Made by a program: the position numbers and the translations under genes | Shown: piece after piece, positions 32,829 through 46,100 of the stretch | How positions within the stretch are numbered: the first letter of the stretch is position 1 | Layout of the letters: each line of letters starts with the position of its first letter | Notes under the pieces: generated by a model | Databases searched by the model: none | What the model saw: only the letters and a program-made list of their open reading frames with translations | Told to the model about the DNA's origin: nothing | Assembly (NCBI RefSeq): GCF_050948175.1 | Contig: NW_027490134.1 | Coordinates: forward strand, 682,001 to 746,000 | Direction of reading: 5' to 3' | From: Xylocopa sonorina | Lineage: Eukaryota; Arthropoda; Insecta; Hymenoptera; Apidae | Length of the DNA stretch: 64,000 bases

Positions 32829-35800
32829 GCGGCATCTCCATGCTAGGAATTAGCGTTTGCAGATGTCTACGTATCGTAGCAATAGAGTTCTAATACTTCT
32901 TAAAACGAGATGTCGCATCTCATTTCTATGTTTCATGATAAGATATAGTATCCATTGAGAAGTGTCACGTATACCTCGTATTCACTTCAAAGGAATGTAA
33001 ATGCTACATTTCCTTGCTAGGAAATAGAGTTTGCAGATGTCTACGTATATTAGCAATAGAGTTCTAATGCTTCTCAAAACGCGATATAGCACCTCATTCC
33101 TATGTTTCATGATAAGATATAATATTCATTGCGAAGTGTCATGTATATCTCGTATTCACTTCAAAAGAATGTAAATGCGACACTTCCATGCTAGGAAATA
33201 GCGTTTCCAGATGTCTACGTATCGTAGCAATAGGGTTCTAATGCTTCTTAAATCGCGATATCGCATCTCACTTCTATGTTTCGAGATAACATATAATATT
33301 CATTGCGAAGTGTCATGTATACATCGTATTAACTTCAAAATAATGTAAATGCGGCATTTCCATGCTAGGAAATAGCTTTTGCAGATGTCTACGTATCGTA
33401 GCAATAGAGTTCTAATGCTTCTTAAAACGCGATATTGCATCTCACTTCTATGTTTCATGATATGATACGCACTCATTGCGAAGTGCCATGTATACCTCGT
33501 ATTCACATCAAAAGAATGTAGATGCGACACTTCCTTTATAGGAAATAGCGATTCCAGATGTCTACGTATCGTAGCAATAGAGTTCTAATGCTTCTTAAAA
33601 CGCGATATCGCATCACACTTCAATGCCTCGAGATAAGATATAATATTCATTGCGAAGTGTCATATATACCTCGTATTAACTTCAAAAGAATGTAAATGCG
33701 GCATCTCCATGCTAGGAATTAGCGTTTGCAGATGTCTACGTATCGTAGCAATAGAGTTCTAATACTTCTTAAAACGAGATGTCGCATCTCATTTCTATGT
33801 TTCATGATAAGATATAGTATCCATTGAGAAGTGTCACGTATACCTCGTATTCACTTCAAAGGAATGTAAATGCTACATTTCCTTGCTAGGAAATAGAGTT
33901 TGCAGATGTCTACGTATATCAGCAATAGAGTTCTAATGCTTCTCAAAACGCGATCTAGCACCTCATTCCTATGTTTCATGATAAGATATAATATTCATTG
34001 CGAAGAGTCATGTATATCTCGTATTCACTTCAAAAGAATGTAAATGCGACACTTCCATGCTAGGAAATAGCGTTTCCAGATGTCTACGTATCGTAGCAAT
34101 GGGGTTCTAATGCTTCTTAAAACGCAATATCGCATCCCACTTCTTTGTTTCATGATAAGATATAATGTTCATTGCGAAGTGTCATGTATACATTGTATTA
34201 GCCTCAAAAGAATGTAAATGCGGCATTTCCATGCTAGGAAATAGCATTTGCAGATGTCTACGTATCGAAGCAATAGATTTCTAATGCTTCTTAAAACGCG
34301 ATATCGCATCTCACTGCTATGTTTCATGATAAGATATAGTATTCATTGCGAAGTGTCATGTATACCTCGTATTCACTTCAAAAGAATGTAAATGAGACAC
34401 TTCCTTTCTAGGAAATAGCGTTTCCAGATGTCTACGTATCGTAGCAATAGGGTTCTAATGCTACTTAAAACGAGATATCGCATCCCACTTCTATGTTTCA
34501 TGATAAGATATAGTATTCATTGCGAAGTGTCATGTATACCTCGTATTCACTTCAAAAGAATGTAAATGAGACACTTCCTTTCTAGGAAATAGCGTTTCCA
34601 GATGACCACGAATCGAAAGAATAGAGTTCTAATACTTCTTAAAACGAGATGTCGCATTTCATTTCTATGTTTCATGATAAGATATAATATCCATTGCGAA
34701 GTGTCATGTATACCTCGTATTCACTACAATGGAATATAAATGCGACATTTCCTTGCGAGGAAATAGAGTTTGCAGATGTCTACGTATATTAGTAATAGTG
34801 TTCTAATGCTTCTCAAAACGCGATATAGCACCACATTCCTATGTTTCATGACAAGATATAATATTCATTGCGAAGTGTCATGTATATCTCGTATTCACTC
34901 CAAAAGAATGTAAATGCGACACTTCCTTTCTAGGAAATAGCGTTTCCAGATGTCTACGTATCGTAGCAATAGAGTTCTAATGCTTCTTAAAACGCGATAT
35001 TGCATCTCACTTCTATGTTTCATGATATGATACGCACTCATTGCGAAGTGCCATGTATACCTCGTATTCACTTCAATGGAATGTAAATGCGACACTTCCT
35101 TGCTAGGATATAGCGTTTCCAGATGACCACGTATCGAAAGAATAGAGTTCTAATACTTTTTAAAACGAGATGTCGCATTTCATTTCTATGTTTCATGATA
35201 AGATATAATATCCATTGCGAAGTGTCAAGTATACCTCGTATTCACTACAATGGAATGTAAGTGCGACATTTCCTTGCTAGGAAATAACATTTGCAGATGT
35301 GTACGCTTCGTAGCAGTAGAGTTCTAGTGCTTCTTAAATCGCGATATCGCATCTCACTACTATGTTTCGAGATAATATATAATAATCATTGCGAAGTGTC
35401 ATGTATACATCGTATTAACTTCAAAAGAATGTAAATGCGGCATTTCCATGCTAGGAAATAGCTTTTGCAGATGTCTACGTATCGTAGCAGTAGATTTCTA
35501 ATGCTTCTTAAAACGCGATATCGCATCTCACTGCTATGTTTCATGATAAGATATAATATTCATTATGGTGTGTTATGTATACCTCGTATTCACTTCAAAA
35601 GAATGTAAATGCGACCCTTCCATGCTTGGAAATAGCCTTTGCAGATGTCTACGTATCGTAGCAATAGAGTTCTAATGCTTCTTAGAACGGGATATCGCAT
35701 CTCACTTCTATGTTTCATGATAAGTTATAATATTCATTGCGAAGTGTCATGTATACCTCGTATTCACTTCAAAAGAATGTAAATGCGACACTTCCCTACT

Positions 35801-38800
35801 AGGATATAGCGTTTGCAGATGTCTCCGTATCGAAGCAATAGAGTTCTAATGCTTCTTAAATAGCGATATCGCATCCCATTCCTATTTCTCATGATAAGGT
35901 ATAATATTCATTGCGAAGTGTCATGTATACCTTGTATTCAATTCAGAAGAATGTAAATGCGACACTTCCTTGCTAGGAAATTGCGTTTGCAGATGTCTCC
36001 GTATCGAAGCAATAGAGCTCTAATGCTTCTTAAATAGCGATAACGCATCTCATTTTGTATGTTTCATGATCAGATATAATATTCATTGTGGAGACGTTGG
36101 TATACCTCGTAGTCACTTCAAACGAATGTAAATGCGACACTTCCTTGCTAGGGAATAGCGTTTCCAGATGTCTACTTATCGTAGCAACAGGGTTCTGGTG
36201 CTTCTCCAATCGCGACATCGCTTCTCACTTCTATGTTTCATGATAAGATATAAAATTCATTGAGAAGTGTCACGTATACCTCGGATTCACTTCAACAGAA
36301 TGTAAATGCGACACTTCCTTGCTAGGAAATAGCGTTTGCAGATGTCTCCGTATCGTAGCAATAGAGTTCTAATGCTACTTAAAACGAGATGTCGCATTTT
36401 ATTTCTATGTTTCGTGATAAGATATAATATTCATTGTGGAGTGTTGTGTATACCTCGTATTCACTTCAAAAGAATGTAAATGCGACACTTCCTTGATGGG
36501 ATATAACATTTGCAGATGTCTACGCATCGTAGCAATAGGGTTCTAGTGCATCTTAAATCGCGATATCGCATCTCACTTATATGTTTCGAGATAAGATATA
36601 ATATTCATTGCGAAGTGTCATATATACCTCGTATTAACTTCAGAAGAATGTAAATGCGGCATCTCCATGCTAGGAATTAGCGTTTGCAGATGTCTACGTA
36701 TCGTAGCAATAGAGTTCTAATACTTCTTAAAACGAGATGTCGCATCTCATTTCTATGTTTCATGATAAGATATAGTATCCATTGAGAAGTGTCACGTATA
36801 CCTCGTATTCACTTCAAAGGAATGTAAATGCTACATTTCCTTGCTAGGAAATAGAGTTTGCAGATGTCTACGTATATTAGCAATAGAGTTCTAATGCTTC
36901 TCAAAACGCGATATAGCACCTCATTCCTATGTTTCATGATAAGATATAATATTCATTGCGAAGTGTCATGTATATCTCGTATTCACTTCAAAAGAATGTA
37001 AATGCGACACTTCCATGCTAGGAAATAGCGTTTCCAGATGTCTACGTATCGTAGCAATAGGGTTCTAATGCTTCTTAAATCGCGATATCGCATCTCACTT
37101 CTATGTTTCGAGATAACATATAATATTCATTGCGAAGTGTCATGTATACATCGTATTAACTTCAAAAGAATGTAAATGCGGCATTTCCATGCTAGGAAAT
37201 AGCTTTTGCAGATGTCTACGTATCGTAGCAATAGAGTTCTAATGCTTCTTAAAACGCGATATCGCATCTCACTTCTATGTATCATGATAAGATATAATAT
37301 TCATTGCGAAGTGTCATGTATACATCGTATTCACTCCAAAAGAATGTAAATACGACCCTTCCATTCTTGTAAATAGCCTTTGCAGATGTCTACGTATCGT
37401 AGCAATAGAGTTCTAATGCTTCTTAGAACGCGATATCGCATCTCATTCCTATGCTTCATGATAAGTTATAATATTCATTGCGAAGTGTCATGTATATCAC
37501 GTATTCACTCCAAAAGAATGTAAATGCGACACTTCCTTTCTAGGAAATAGCGTTTCCAGATGTCTACGTATCGTAGCAACAGAGTTCTAATGCTTCTTAA
37601 AACGCGATATTGCATCTCACTTCTATGTTTCATGATATGATACGCACTCATTGCGAAGTGCCATGTATACCTCGTATTCACATCAAAAGAATGTAGATGC
37701 GACACTTCCTTTATAGGAAATAGCGATTCCAGATGTCTACGTATCGTAGCAATAGAGTTCTAATGCTTCTTAAAACGCGATATCGCATCACACTTCAATG
37801 CTTCGAGATAAGATATAATATTCATTGCGAAGTGTCATATATACCTCGTATTAACTTCAAAAGAATGTAAATGCGGCATCTCCATGCTAGGAATTAGCGT
37901 TTGCAGATGTCTACGTATCGTAGCAATAGAGTTCTAATACTTCTTAAAACGAGATGTCGCATCTCATTTCTATGTTTCATGATAAGATATAGTATCCATT
38001 GAGAAGTGTCACGTATACCTCGTATTCACTTCAAAGGAATGTAAATGCTACATTTCCTTGCTAGGAAATAGAGTTTGCAGATGTCTACGTATATTAGCAA
38101 TAGAGTTCTAATGCTTCTCAAAACGCGATATAGCACCTCATTCCTATGTTTCATGATAAGATATAATATTCATTGCGAAGTGTCATGTATATCTCGTATT
38201 CACTTCAAAAGAATGTAAATGCGACACTTCCATGCTAGGAAATAGCGTTTCCAGATGTCTACGTATCGTAGCAATGGGGTTCTAATGCTTCTTAAAACGC
38301 AATATCGCATCCCACTTCTTTGTTTCATGATAAGATATAATGTTCATTGCGAAGTGTCATGTATACATTGTATTAGCCTCAAAAGAATGTAAATGCGGCA
38401 TTTCCATGCTAGGAAATAGCATTTGCAGATGTCTACGTATCGAAGCAATAGATTTCTAATGCTTCTTAAAACGCGATATCGCATCTCACTGCTATGTTTC
38501 ATGATAAGATATAGTATTCATTGCGAAGTGTCATGTATACCTCGTATTCACTTCAAAAGAATGTAAATGCGACACTTCCCTACTAGGATATAGCGTTTGC
38601 AGATGTCTCCGTATCGAAGCAATAGAGTTCTAATGCTTCTTAAATAGCGATATCGCATCCCATTCCTATTTCTCATGATAAGGTATAATATTCATTGCGA
38701 AGTGTCATGTATACCTTGTATTCAATTCAGAAGAATGTAAATGCGACACTTCCTTGCTAGGAAATTGCGTTTGCAGATGTCTCCGTATCGAAGCAATAGA

Positions 38801-41000
38801 GCTCTAATGCTTCTTAAATAGCGATAACGCATCTCATTTTGTATGTTTCATGATCAGATATAATATTCATTGTGGAGACGTTGGTATACCTCGTAGTCAC
38901 TTCAAACGAATGTAAATGCGACACTTCCTTGCTAGGGAATAGCGTTTCCAGATGTCTACTTATCGTAGCAACAGGGTTCTGGTGCTTCTCCAATCGCGAC
39001 ATCGCTTCTCACTTCTATGTTTCATGATAAGATATAAAATTCATTGAGAAGTGTCACGTATACCTCGGATTCACTTCAACAGAATGTAAATGCGACACTT
39101 CCTTGCTAGGAAATAGCGTTTGCAGATGTCTCCGTATCGTAGCAATAGAGTTCTAATGCTACTTAAAACGAGATGTCGCATTTTATTTCTATGTTTCGTG
39201 ATAAGATATAATATTCATTGTGGAGTGTTGTGTATACCTCGTATTCACTTCAAAAGAATGTAAATGCGACACTTCCTTGATGGGATATAACATTTGCAGA
39301 TGTCTACGCATCGTAGCAATAGGGTTCTAGTGCATCTTAAATCGCGATATCGCATCTCACTTATATGTTTCGAGATAAGATATAATATTCATTGCGAAGT
39401 GTCATATATACCTCGTATTAACTTCAGAAGAATGTAAATGCGGCATCTCCATGCTAGGAATTAGCGTTTGCAGATGTCTACGTATCGTAGCAATAGAGTT
39501 CTAATACTTCTTAAAACGAGATGTCGCATCTCATTTCTATGTTTCATGATAAGATATAGTATCCATTGAGAAGTGTCACGTATACCTCGTATTCACTTCA
39601 AAGGAATGTAAATGCTACATTTCCTTGCTAGGAAATAGAGTTTGCAGATGTCTACGTATATTAGCAATAGAGTTCTAATGCTTCTCAAAACGCGATATAG
39701 CACCTCATTCCTATGTTTCATGATAAGATATAATATTCATTGCGAAGTGTCATGTATATCTCGTATTCACTTCAAAAGAATGTAAATGCGACACTTCCAT
39801 GCTAGGAAATAGCGTTTCCAGATGTCTACGTATCGTAGCAATAGGGTTCTAATGCTTCTTAAATCGCGATATCGCATCTCACTTCTATGTTTCGAGATAA
39901 CATATAATATTCATTGCGAAGTGTCATGTATACATCGTATTAACTTCAAAAGAATGTAAATGCGGCATTTCCATGCTAGGAAATAGCTTTTGCAGATGTC
40001 TACGTATCGTAGCAATAGAGTTCTAATGCTTCTTAAAACGCGATATCGCATCTCACTTCTATGTATCATGATAAGATATAATATTCATTGCGAAGTGTCA
40101 TGTATACATCGTATTCACTCCAAAAGAATGTAAATACGACCCTTCCATTCTTGTAAATAGCCTTTGCAGATGTCTACGTATCGTAGCAATAGAGTTCTAA
40201 TGCTTCTTAGAACGCGATATCGCATCTCATTCCTATGCTTCATGATAAGTTATAATATTCAATGCGAAGTGTTATGTATACCTCGTATTCACTTCAAGAG
40301 AATGTAAATGCGACACTTCCTTGCTGGGAAATAGCGTTTGCAGATGTCTACGTATCGTAGCAATAGAGTTCTAATGCTTCTTAAAACGCGATATAGCATC
40401 TCACTACTATGTTTCGTGATAAGTTATAATATTCATTGCGAAATGTCACTTATTCCTCGTATTCCCTTCAAATGAATGTAAATGCGACACTTCCTTGCTA
40501 GGAAATAGCGATTGCAGATGTCTACGTATCGAAGCAGTAGAGTTGTAATGCCTCTTAAAACGCGATATAGCATCTCATTTCTATGTTTCATGATAAGATA
40601 TAATATCCATTACGAAGTGTCATGTATACCTCGTATTCACTACAAAAAAATGTAAATGCGACACTTCCTTGCTAGGAAATAGCGTTTGCAGATGTCTACG
40701 TATCGTAGCATTACAGATCTACTGCATCTTAAAACGAGATGCCGCATCTCGTTTCTATGATTCATGATAAGATATAATATTCATTGCGAAGTGTCATGTA
40801 TAGCACGTATTCACTTCAAAAGAATGTAAATGCGAAACTACCTTGCTAGGAAGTAGCGTTTCCAGATGTCTACGGATCGAAACAATAGAGTTCTAGTCGC
40901 TATTAAAACGAGATGTCGCATCTCATTTCTCTGTTTCATGATAAGATATAATGTTCATTGCGAAGTGTCATGTATACCGCGCATTCACTTCCAAAGAATG
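32829..41000 (+). repeat. Complex higher-order region HOR-2
   Basis: The variant word GCGGCATCTCCATGCTAGGA occurs at 32,829, 33,698, 36,656, 37,873 and 39,440. The intervals are 869, 2,958, 1,217 and 1,567 bp: 5, 17, 7 and 9 monomers to within one base. The unit from 35,791 (CTTCCCTACTAGGATATAGC) recurs at 38,575 (2,784 bp, 16 monomers) and the match is near identical for about 1.68 kb, up to 37,474 / 40,258. The segment at 34,895-35,040 is reused at 37,505-37,650 (15 monomers). Confidence 0.8.
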
Positions 41001-41530
41001 TAAATGCGACACTTCCTTGATAGGAAATAGCGTTTGCAGATGTCTTCGTATCGTAGCAATAGAGTTCTAATGCTTCTTAAAACGCGATAACGCATCTGAC
41101 TTCTCTGTTTGATGAAAAGGTATAATATTCATTGCGAAGTGTCTTGTATACCTCCTATTCACATCAAAGGAATGTAAATGCGACACTTCCTTGCTAGGAA
41201 TTAGCGTTTCCAGATGTCTACGTATCGAAACTATAGAGTTCTAATGCTTCTTAAAACGAGATGTCGCATCTCATATCTCTGTTTCATGATAAGATATAAT
41301 ATTCATTGCGAAGTGTCATGAATACCTCGTATTCACTTCAACAGACTGTTAATGCGACACTTCCTTCCTAGGAAATAGCGTTTGCAGATGTGTACGTATC
41401 GTAGCAATAAAGTTCTAGTGCTTCTTAAAACGCGATATCGCATCTCACTCCTATGTTTCATGATAAGGTATAATATTCATTGCGAAGTGTCATGTATGCC
41501 TCTTATTCACTTCAAAAGAATGTAAATGCG

Positions 41531-43150
41531 ACACTTTCTTGCTAGGAAATAGCATTTCCAGATATCTACGTACCGTAGCAATAGATTTCTTATGCCTCTT
41601 AAAACGCGATATCGCATCTCATTTTTATGCTTCATGATAAGATATAATATTCATTGCGTAGTGTCACTTATAACTCGTATTCACTTCAAATGTATGTAAA
41701 TGCGAAACTTCCTTGCTAGGAAATAGCGTTTGCAGATGTCTACGTATCGAGGCAATAGTGTTCTAATGATTCTTAAAACGCGATATCGCATCTCATTTCT
41801 ATGTTTCATTATATGATATAATATACATTGCGATGTGTTACGTATACCTCGTATTCACTTCAATAGAATGTAAATGCGACACTTCCTTGCTAGGAAGTAG
41901 CGTTTGCAGATGTCTACGTATCGAAGGAATAGTTTTCTAATGCTTCTTAAACCGCGATATCGCATCTCCTTTTTATGTTTCATGATAAGGTATAATATTC
42001 TTTGCGAAGTGTGATGTATACCTCGCATTCAATTCAAAAGAATGTAAATGCGACACTTTCTTGCTAGGAAATAGCATTTCCAGATATCTACGTACCGTAG
42101 CAATAGATTTCTTATGCCTCTTAAAACGCGATAACGCATCTCATTTTTATGTTTCATGATAAGATATAATATTCATTGCGTAGTGTCACTTATAACTCGT
42201 ATTCACTTCAAATGTATGTAAATGCGAAACTTCCTTGCTAGGAAATAGCGTTTGCAGATGTCTACGTATCGAGGCAATAGTGTTCTAATGCTTCTTAAAA
42301 CGCGATATCGCATCTCATTTCTATGTTTCATTATATGATATATTATACATTGTGATGTGTTACGTATACCTCGTATTCAATTCAAAAGAATGTAAATGCG
42401 ACACTTTCTTGCTAGGAAATAGCATTTCCAGATATCTACGTACCGTAGCAATAGATTTCTTATGCCTCTTAAAACGCGATATCGCATCTCATTTCTATGT
42501 TTCATTATATGATATAATATACATTGCGATGTGTTACGTATACCTCGTATTCACTTCAATAGAATGTAAATGCGACACTTCCTTGCTAGGAAGTAGCGTT
42601 TGCAGATGTCTACGTATCGAAGGAATAGTTTTCTAATGCTTCTTAAACCGCGATATCGCATCTCCTTTTTATGTTTCATGATAAGGTATAATATTCTTTG
42701 CGAAGTGTGATGTATACCTCGCATTCAATTCAAAAGAATGTAAATGCGACACTTTCTTGCTAGGAAATAGCATTTCCAGATATCTACGTACCGTAGCAAT
42801 AGATTTTTTATGCCTCTTAAAACGCGATAACGCATCTCATTTTTATGTTTCATGATAAGATATAATATTCATTGCGTAGTGTCACTTATAACTCGTATTC
42901 ACTTCAAATGTATGTAAATGCGAAACTTCCTTGCTAGGAAATAGCGTTTGCAGATGTCTACGTATCGAGGCAATAGTGTTCTAATGCTTCTTAAAACGCG
43001 ATATCGCATCTCATTTCTATGTTTCATTATATGATATATTATACATTGTGATGTGTTACGTATACCTCGTATTCAATTCAAAAGAATGTAAATGCGACAC
43101 TTTCTTGCTAGGAAATAGCATTTCCAGATATCTACGTACCGTAGCAATAG
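41531..43150 (+). repeat. Short higher-order repeat HOR-3 (2- and 4-monomer units)
   Basis: The variant ACACTTTCTTGCTAGGAAAT with CATTTCCAGATATCTACGTA occurs at 41,531, 42,053, 42,401, 42,749 and 43,097, spacings of 522, 348, 348 and 348 bp. The intervening monomers alternate in type, so the true unit is four monomers (696 bp) for most of the region. Confidence 0.8.
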
Positions 43151-46100
43151 ATTTCTTATGCCTCTTAGAACGCGATATCGCATCTCATTTCTATGTTTCA
43201 TGACAAGATATAATATTCATTGCGAAGTGTAATGTTTTCCTCGTATTCACTTCAAAAGAATGTAAATGCGACACTTCCTTCCTAGGAAATAGCGTTTGCA
43301 GATGTCTATGTATCGTAGCAATAGAGTTCTAGTGCTTCTTAACACGCGATATCGCATCTCACTCCTATGTTTCACGCTAAGGTATAATATTCACTTCGAA
43401 GTGTCATGTATACCTCCTATTCACTTCAAAGGAATGTAAATGCGACATTTCTTTGCTAGGAATTAGCGTTTCCAGATGTCTACGTATCGAAACAATAGGG
43501 TTCTAATGCTTCTTAAAACGCTACATCGCATCTCATTTCTATGTTTCATAATATGATATAATATCCATTGCGATGTGTTATGTATACCTCGTATTCACTA
43601 CAATAGAATGTAAATGCGACACTGCCTTGCTAGAAAGTAGGGTTTGCAGATGCCTACGTATCGTAGCAATAGAGTTCTAGTGCTTCTTAACACGCGATAT
43701 CGCATCTCACGCCTATGATTCACGCTAAGGTATAATATTGACTTCGAAGTGTCATGTATACCTCCTATTCACTTCAAAGGAATGTAAATGCGACACTTCT
43801 TTGCTAGGTATTAGCGTTTCCAGATGTCTACGTATCGAAACAATAGGGTTCTAATGCTTCTTAAGATGAGATGTCGCATCTTATTTCTTTGCTTTATGAT
43901 AAGATATAACATTCATTGCGTAGTGTCATGTATACCTCGTATTCACTTCAAAAGAAAGTAAATGCGACACTTGCATGCTAGGAAATAGCGTTTGCAGATG
44001 TCTACGTATCGTAGCAATAGAGTTCTAATGCTACTTAAATCGCGATATCACACCTCATTTCTATGTTTCGTGATAAGGTATAATATTCATTGCGAAATGT
44101 CACGTATACCTCGTATTCACATCAAAAGAATGAAGTGCGACGTTTCCATCCTAGGAAATAGCGTTTGCAGATGTCTATGTATCGTAGCAATAGAGTCCTA
44201 ATGCTCCTTAAAACGACATGTCGCACCTCATTTCTATGATTCATGATAAGATATAATATTCATTGCGAAGTGTCTTGTGTGCCTCGTACTCACTTCAAAA
44301 GAATGTAAATGCGACACTTCCATGCTAGGAAAAAGCGTTTCCAGATGTTTACGTATCGAAACAATAGAGTTCTAACGCTTCATAAAACGCGGTATTGCAC
44401 CCAATTTCTATGTTTCATGATAAGATATAATATCCATAGCGAAGTGTCATATATTCCTCGTACTCACTTCAAAAGAATGTAAATGCGACACTTCCTTGCT
44501 TGGAAATAGCGATTGCAGATTTCTTCGTATCGTAGCAGTAGTGTTCTAATGCTTCTTAAATCGCGATATCGCATCTCATTTCTATGTTTCGCGATAAGAT
44601 ATAATATTCATTGCGAAGTGTCATGTATACCTCATATTCACTTAAAAAGAATGCAAGTGCGACTCTTCCTTGCTATTAAATAGCGCTTGCAGATGTCGAA
44701 GAATCGTAGCAATAGAGTTCTACTGCTTTTTAAATCGCGATATCGCATCTCATTTATATGTTTCATGGTAAGATATAGTATGCATTGCGAAGTGTTATGT
44801 ATACCTCGTCTACACTTCAAATGAATGTAAGTGCGACACTTCCTTCATGGAAATAGCTTTTCCTGATGTCTACGTATCGTAGCATTAGAGTTCTAATGCT
44901 TCTTAAAACGCGACATCGCACCTTACTTCGATGTTTCATGATAAGATATAATATTCATTGCGAAGTATTATGTATACTTCGTCTATACTCCGAATGAAAG
45001 AAAATGCCACACTTCCTTGTTCGGAAATATTCCTCCATTGCTTCGATACGTGGACAACAGGAAACGCTTTTCCTAGCAAGCATGTGTGGCATTTACAATC
45101 TTTTGAAGTGTAGACGAGGTTTACATAACACTTCGCAATGAATATCATATCTTATCAAGAAATATAGAACTGAGGGGCGATATCGCGTTTAAGGAAGCAT
45201 TGGAACTCTATTGCATCGATACGTAGACATCTGGATACGCTATTTTCTAGCAAGGAAGTGTCGCATTTACATTCTTTTGTAGACTAGACGAGGTATACAT
45301 ATCACTTCGCAATGAATATTATTTCTTATCATGAAACAGAAATGAGATGCGACATCGCGTTTTAAGAAGCATTAGAACTGTATTGCTTCGATACATAGAC
45401 ATCTGGAAACGCTATTTCCTAGGAAGGAAGTTTGGCATTTACATTCTATTGATGTATAGACGATGTATACATAACATTTCGCAATGAATATTACATCCTA
45501 TCATGAAACATTGTAATGGGATGAAATATCGCGTTTTAAGAAGCATTGGAACTCTATTGCTTCGACACGTAGACATCTGGAAACGTTATTTCCTAGCAAG
45601 GAAGTTTTGCATTTACATTCTTTTTATGTGTAGACGAGATTACATGACACTTCGCAATGAATATTATATCTTATCGTGAAACACAGAAGTGAGATGCGAT
45701 ATCGGGTTTTAAGAAGCATTAGAAATCTATTGCTACGATACGTAGACATCTGCAAACGCTATTTCCTAGCAAGAAAGTGTGGCATTTACATTCTTTTGAT
45801 GTGTAGGCGAGGTATACATAACACTCTGCATTGAATATTATATCTTATCGCGATACATAGAACTGAGATGCGATGGCGCGTTTTAAGAAGCTTTACAACC
45901 CTATATCTTCGACACGTAGAAATCTGGAAACGCCATTCCCTAGCAAGGAAGTGTGGCATTTACATTCAATTGAAGTGTATACGAGGTATACATAACACTT
46001 CGCTGTGAATATTATAACTGATCATGCAACATAAAACTGAAATGCGTTATCGCGTTTTAAGAAGCATTACAACTCTATTGCTTGGATATGTAGGCATCTG

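Larger units (their letters stand above)
21943..45031 (+). repeat. satA block 2 (plus orientation)
   Basis: About 133 monomers with a period of 174 bp, measured directly: ATTCATTGCG-type anchors at 22,758, 22,932, 23,106 and 23,280 are each exactly 174 apart. Each monomer carries GTATACCTCGTATTCACTTC, AATGTAAATGCGACACTTCC, TTGCTAGGAAATAGCG, CTACGTATCGTAGCAATAG and ACGCGATATCGCATCTCA. Neighbours differ by roughly 5-20 % by eye but copies 16 monomers apart can be almost identical. Confidence 0.95.
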
